Of a stretch of 23,980 nt of DNA, positions 21,085 through 23,980 are shown in pieces. A program made the position numbers and the translations under genes. Source of the DNA: Candidatus Dojkabacteria bacterium UBA5209 (lineage in GTDB: Bacteria > Patescibacteriota > Dojkabacteria > SC72); assembly GCA_002412645.1 (NCBI GenBank), contig DHVL01000012.1, positions 3,893-27,872 of the forward strand. Reading direction: 5' to 3'. Each line of letters opens with the position of its first letter. Positions within the stretch are counted from its first letter, which is position 1. The notes beneath the pieces are model-generated. The model saw nothing but the letters and a program-made list of their open reading frames with translations. It was not told where the DNA came from and made no database searches.

Positions 21085-23232
21085 CTATTTCCTTAAGAAT
21101 ATCCCCTGATTATTTACTAGCTTAATATCCTCTCCATATGTTTCTCCTTGAACTTCTTCCTTTCTGTAATTGAATCTGCCTAACTCGTTTGACCAAACTG
21201 CTACGGTATCAACCTCTATTTCACTATTTCTTAAATCAGAGATTAAAGTAGATGCTCTGTATGACTTACCGTATACTGAACCCCCTACTAAGTTCCAACC
21301 TTCATCTAAGCTTGTATATTTCTGATTAGAGTCTCTCCACCCATCTATTTCAATCTTTGTATCTTCAGAAGCTATAACTAAGTATCCTCTACCCTGCTCT
21401 AGGTAAAAATCTTTCCCAGCGAAGGGTAATGTTTCAGATTTTTTAAGTAAGTCTTTCCATTCATACCCCTTAAAATTACCGATGAGCTCAATATTGCTAC
21501 TACTTTCAAAAAGTTTAGAAGCTAGTAAGGCGCCCGTTTGGTATGCAGGAGAAAAGTCCATTCCTACAAAATTAATACCTTTCTTTAATTCTATATAGTA
21601 GGTAGATATTTTATTTCTAGCCTCACACTGAGTTTGAGATGTAATACCTGGAACAAAATCATTCCCTATACTCTTTGGTAGCCATTGATATTTAGCCTCT
21701 CTTAAAAAACATGCACCATCTTTAGCTAACTCAGCACAAGCAGAAGAAGTAGAAATATTAGGTATTACATTTGTACATGATTGTTTAGGATACCACTTGA
21801 TATCATTTTGTAATTGACAACAAACTCCTTCGTACTGTACCTCGCAAGCTCCTTCTACTTTATCTTTTATCTCAACTGTATATTCTAATGTACCTCCATA
21901 TACTGCCCTACCCGATTTCCAAATATCTGAACAGGCCTTACCTTGTGCGTCGTTTTCAAAATCTCCTTGAAATTTCTCTTGGTTAGATATTTTTAGTGCA
22001 CAACAAAGTGGCCCAGAAACCTCTCCCCAGCCTCCTTCTTCGGGATTCTCTCCTCCTTCTTCTGACTTAGGTAATCCTGTCACTTGAGATGGAAGCTTCC
22101 TACCATTGGTAACTAAACCATATACTGATTCTATCCCTTTATAGTAATCAATCCCTATTTGTCGTTTTACTGGATCATTTTCATTACAACTTCCCCATCT
22201 ATACATATTTCCCCATGCTTCCCAAGATGTTAATCCTGGACAGCTGTAATTGTATGTTAATTTAAGAAAGTATGATATCTGAGCATTAAAGTTTTGTGGA
22301 GGTGCACTTGCTTGTCCATGAATACCAAAGTCTTCAATTAATCCGACTAAAGATGCATTGTGAGTATAGTTGCTTGCCCCAGATTCATTTAACCAAATGG
22401 TAAGAGCAAAGGCAGGGTCTACACCCTCTTTTTTTGCTCTATATATTACATCGTTGTAACACTCTAATGCGTAGTTTTTACCCCTACCTGCAACCCACCT
22501 ATTTGCTAAATCAGCAAACTGCTCTTTTGTTAATCCATCTATACTTTGATTAGAGATATTTTGATTACAGTTAATCTCTGCAGCGAATACTCTGTTTAAA
22601 CTAGAGAGCTTTTCATCTGTATTGTTAAAGTATTTAATATCCTTTAATTGCCATCCCTCTCCCTCAACTTCAAAGGTTTTAATATCTACTACAGCACCAC
22701 CGAATCTATTTGTATATATTGATTTAATATCACTACTCTCCCCATTGCTGTTTACTAAGGAAACATATATTAACTCATTCGGAAGTCCAGTTATTTCTTC
22801 TACTTCAGGCAAATATATATCTTCTGATATTTTTTTAGTAGAGAAAGTAAAGTCTTTTACTATGTGCTTCTCTAAATCTTTACTGTTTTCTAAAAGTATA
22901 CTGTCCCACTCTCTATCACCATCGGAAATAGTAAAGGAATATTTGCTGTACTCTTTTAAACCTGTTAATACTACTCTGTGAAATGTGTCCAAAGTTTGAT
23001 CTCCCCAAAGTTTCTCACTGTCTCCAATGCGGATATATGAAGGCAACTCTTTTTCTGTCTTCCAAGATACTGTAACGGAGTTAGAAGAAATATCAGAAAG
23101 TATTACATCATATGGAGAGGATGAAACATATTCTCTATGCTGTATATATTTTACTAAAAAGAAAGCAGATATTAGTAATATGAAAAGAGTTAGTATTGAT
23201 ATTAATACTGTTTTTTTACTTATCTTCATCAT
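21085..23232 (-). CDS. Membrane-anchored surface protein with Fn3-like, lysozyme-like and cysteine-rich domains
   Basis: 715 aa. An N-terminal transmembrane anchor (8-29) precedes an Fn3-like domain (about 40-133, DVILSDISSNSVTVSWKT) and a second beta domain (about 140-200). Residues about 225-375 look like a lysozyme/lytic-transglycosylase domain: a helical run with AFALTIWLNESGASNY, where E283-S284 matches the conserved catalytic Glu-Ser, then an ALxGL-like segment and a motif on an FLKLTYNY helix. A cysteine-rich region (about 405-540) and a C-terminal module (KGINFVGMDF ... GWNLVGGSVYG) follow, the latter shared with the 995-aa protein. The likely role is peptidoglycan cleavage or remodelling at the surface; activity is inferred. 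It overlaps the rsmI-like gene by 4 nt (ATGA), and GGAG lies just upstream, so the two are coupled. The second ATG (23229) has better spacing and may be the real start. Confidence 0.8.
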   Translation of the reverse strand: MMKISKKTVLISILTLFILLISAFFLVKYIQHREYVSSSPYDVILSDISSNSVTVSWKTEKELPSYIRIGDSEKLWGDQTLDTFHRVVLTGLKEYSKYSFTISDGDREWDSILLENSKDLEKHIVKDFTFSTKKISEDIYLPEVEEITGLPNELIYVSLVNSNGESSDIKSIYTNRFGGAVVDIKTFEVEGEGWQLKDIKYFNNTDEKLSSLNRVFAAEINCNQNISNQSIDGLTKEQFADLANRWVAGRGKNYALECYNDVIYRAKKEGVDPAFALTIWLNESGASNYTHNASLVGLIEDFGIHGQASAPPQNFNAQISYFLKLTYNYSCPGLTSWEAWGNMYRWGSCNENDPVKRQIGIDYYKGIESVYGLVTNGRKLPSQVTGLPKSEEGGENPEEGGWGEVSGPLCCALKISNQEKFQGDFENDAQGKACSDIWKSGRAVYGGTLEYTVEIKDKVEGACEVQYEGVCCQLQNDIKWYPKQSCTNVIPNISTSSACAELAKDGACFLREAKYQWLPKSIGNDFVPGITSQTQCEARNKISTYYIELKKGINFVGMDFSPAYQTGALLASKLFESSSNIELIGNFKGYEWKDLLKKSETLPFAGKDFYLEQGRGYLVIASEDTKIEIDGWRDSNQKYTSLDEGWNLVGGSVYGKSYRASTLISDLRNSEIEVDTVAVWSNELGRFNYRKEEVQGETYGEDIKLVNNQGIFLRK

Positions 23233-23942
23233 CTTTCTCCTAATATTAAATATATTGCTGGAATATCTAAAATGTCTAAGTTTTTAATATCTTTCCATTC
23301 GCCTACTCTTTTAGTCTGTATACTTTCTCTTTCTCCTGTAATATCTACTGCTATACAAAGGAATGTATTAGGAGTACATACCTCTAATATGTCTCTCAAA
23401 AGAGATCTGTTTCTGTAAGGAGCTTCTATAAATATTTGTGTTGTATTTTTTCTAATGGAGTCTCTTTCTAACCTTTTAATCTTTATTTTTCTTTTTTGAG
23501 GATCCCTAGGTAAGTAACCATTGAATGCAAAGTTTTGGCCATTTAGTCCCGATGCCATGAGTGCCAAGGTAATAGAGGATGGTCCTACCAAAGGTACAAT
23601 TTTAATACCAAGCCTGTGACACTCTTTTACAACCAATGCTCCCGGATCCGCAATACCAGGAACCCCTGCGTCACTCATTAACCCCATATCGAAACCCTGC
23701 ACAAGTGGTTCTAGAAGATATGAGATGGAATCTCTTTTGCTGTGTTCATCTAATATCCTCATATCCAATTCTTGTAACACAATACCTAATCCAGAGAGTG
23801 AATATCTTGCTAATTTAGGTGTTTCTACGATAAAGTGTGAGAGTTTTTTTACAATCTCTAAGTCACTCTCTTTAAGCTCATCTTTTAATACTCTTTTAGT
23901 TAAAGAAGTTGGTATTAAGTAAAGTGTACCCATCTTTTTCAT
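23229..23942 (-). CDS. RsmI-like SAM-dependent methyltransferase (16S rRNA 2'-O-ribose type)
   Basis: 237 aa of the tetrapyrrole methylase fold. MGLMSDAGVPGIADPGALVV is the glycine-rich SAM-site signature of the RsmI group; VGPSSITLALMASGLNGQNFAFNGYLPRD and QIFIEAPYRNRSLL are further group motifs. RsmI methylates the 2'-OH of C1402 in 16S rRNA. This copy is shorter than E. coli RsmI (about 286 aa), lacking most of the C-terminal extension, and corresponds to the short COG0313 subgroup, so its exact target is less certain. ATG 23942 is used; a second in-frame ATG at 23933 gives MGTLYLIPTS, close to the usual family start. Only a weak GAAAG precedes it. It forms a two-gene unit with the downstream 715-aa surface protein. 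Confidence 0.87.
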   Translation of the reverse strand: MKKMGTLYLIPTSLTKRVLKDELKESDLEIVKKLSHFIVETPKLARYSLSGLGIVLQELDMRILDEHSKRDSISYLLEPLVQGFDMGLMSDAGVPGIADPGALVVKECHRLGIKIVPLVGPSSITLALMASGLNGQNFAFNGYLPRDPQKRKIKIKRLERDSIRKNTTQIFIEAPYRNRSLLRDILEVCTPNTFLCIAVDITGERESIQTKRVGEWKDIKNLDILDIPAIYLILGER

Positions 23943-23980
23943 TAGTATGTTCTTTCAAAATTCATATCAATATCACTCAA

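Overview
The window is AT-rich bacterial DNA with standard stop codons, closely packed genes and many small intergenic gaps. The set of small single-copy housekeeping genes, a purely anaerobic (class III) ribonucleotide reductase, and long N-terminally anchored, cysteine-rich or Fn3-repeat surface proteins suggest an anaerobic Candidate Phyla Radiation (Patescibacteria) genome, perhaps of the Dojkabacteria/Microgenomates type. That placement is inference from gene style, not from a marker phylogeny. Only a few genes have a clear Shine-Dalgarno. Several others have a good sigma70-type promoter 23-30 nt ahead of the start and no Shine-Dalgarno.

Layout. 1-5400: the 3' end of an Obg-type GTPase; a MarR regulator and a DEDDh exonuclease in one minus-strand unit; a membrane-anchored FKBP isomerase; a secreted thioredoxin-CcdA fusion; a RecD/Dda-like helicase; and an IS200-like (RAYT) transposase broken by one stop codon and flanked by 10-bp direct repeats. 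5450-9850: methionine aminopeptidase, then two small unidentified membrane proteins embedded in unusually structured RNA leaders and trailers, then a manganese-dependent pyrophosphatase, a thioredoxin reductase-like flavoprotein and a nucleotidyltransferase. 9900-13440: an operon for anaerobic deoxyribonucleotide synthesis (nrdR-nrdD-glycyl radical ORF-nrdG), preceded by a GC-elevated ~137-nt leader that looks like a structured RNA. The NrdD glycyl radical domain is not part of the main NrdD reading frame. It is a separate 45-codon gene between nrdD and nrdG. 13440-14640: LexA, divergent from a small DUF4870-like membrane protein, with four GTATAC sites between them.

14650-23232 is a cell-surface locus. 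Two large minus-strand proteins (995 and 715 aa) share an N-terminal anchor, an Fn3-like domain, a cysteine-rich middle and a C-terminal 'GWNL(I/V)G' module. The 715-aa one carries a lysozyme-like domain. Between them lie a small type I membrane protein, an 811-aa protein with five tandem Fn3-like repeats, a tRNA-Pro(UGG) gene and a 63-aa membrane protein. The window closes with an RsmI-like rRNA methyltransferase that overlaps the 715-aa gene by 4 nt.

The most notable points are the split NrdD, the switch-like RNA leader ahead of nrdR, the paired hairpin leaders of the two small membrane proteins, the symmetric GTATAC array at lexA, and the transposase remnant bounded by direct repeats.
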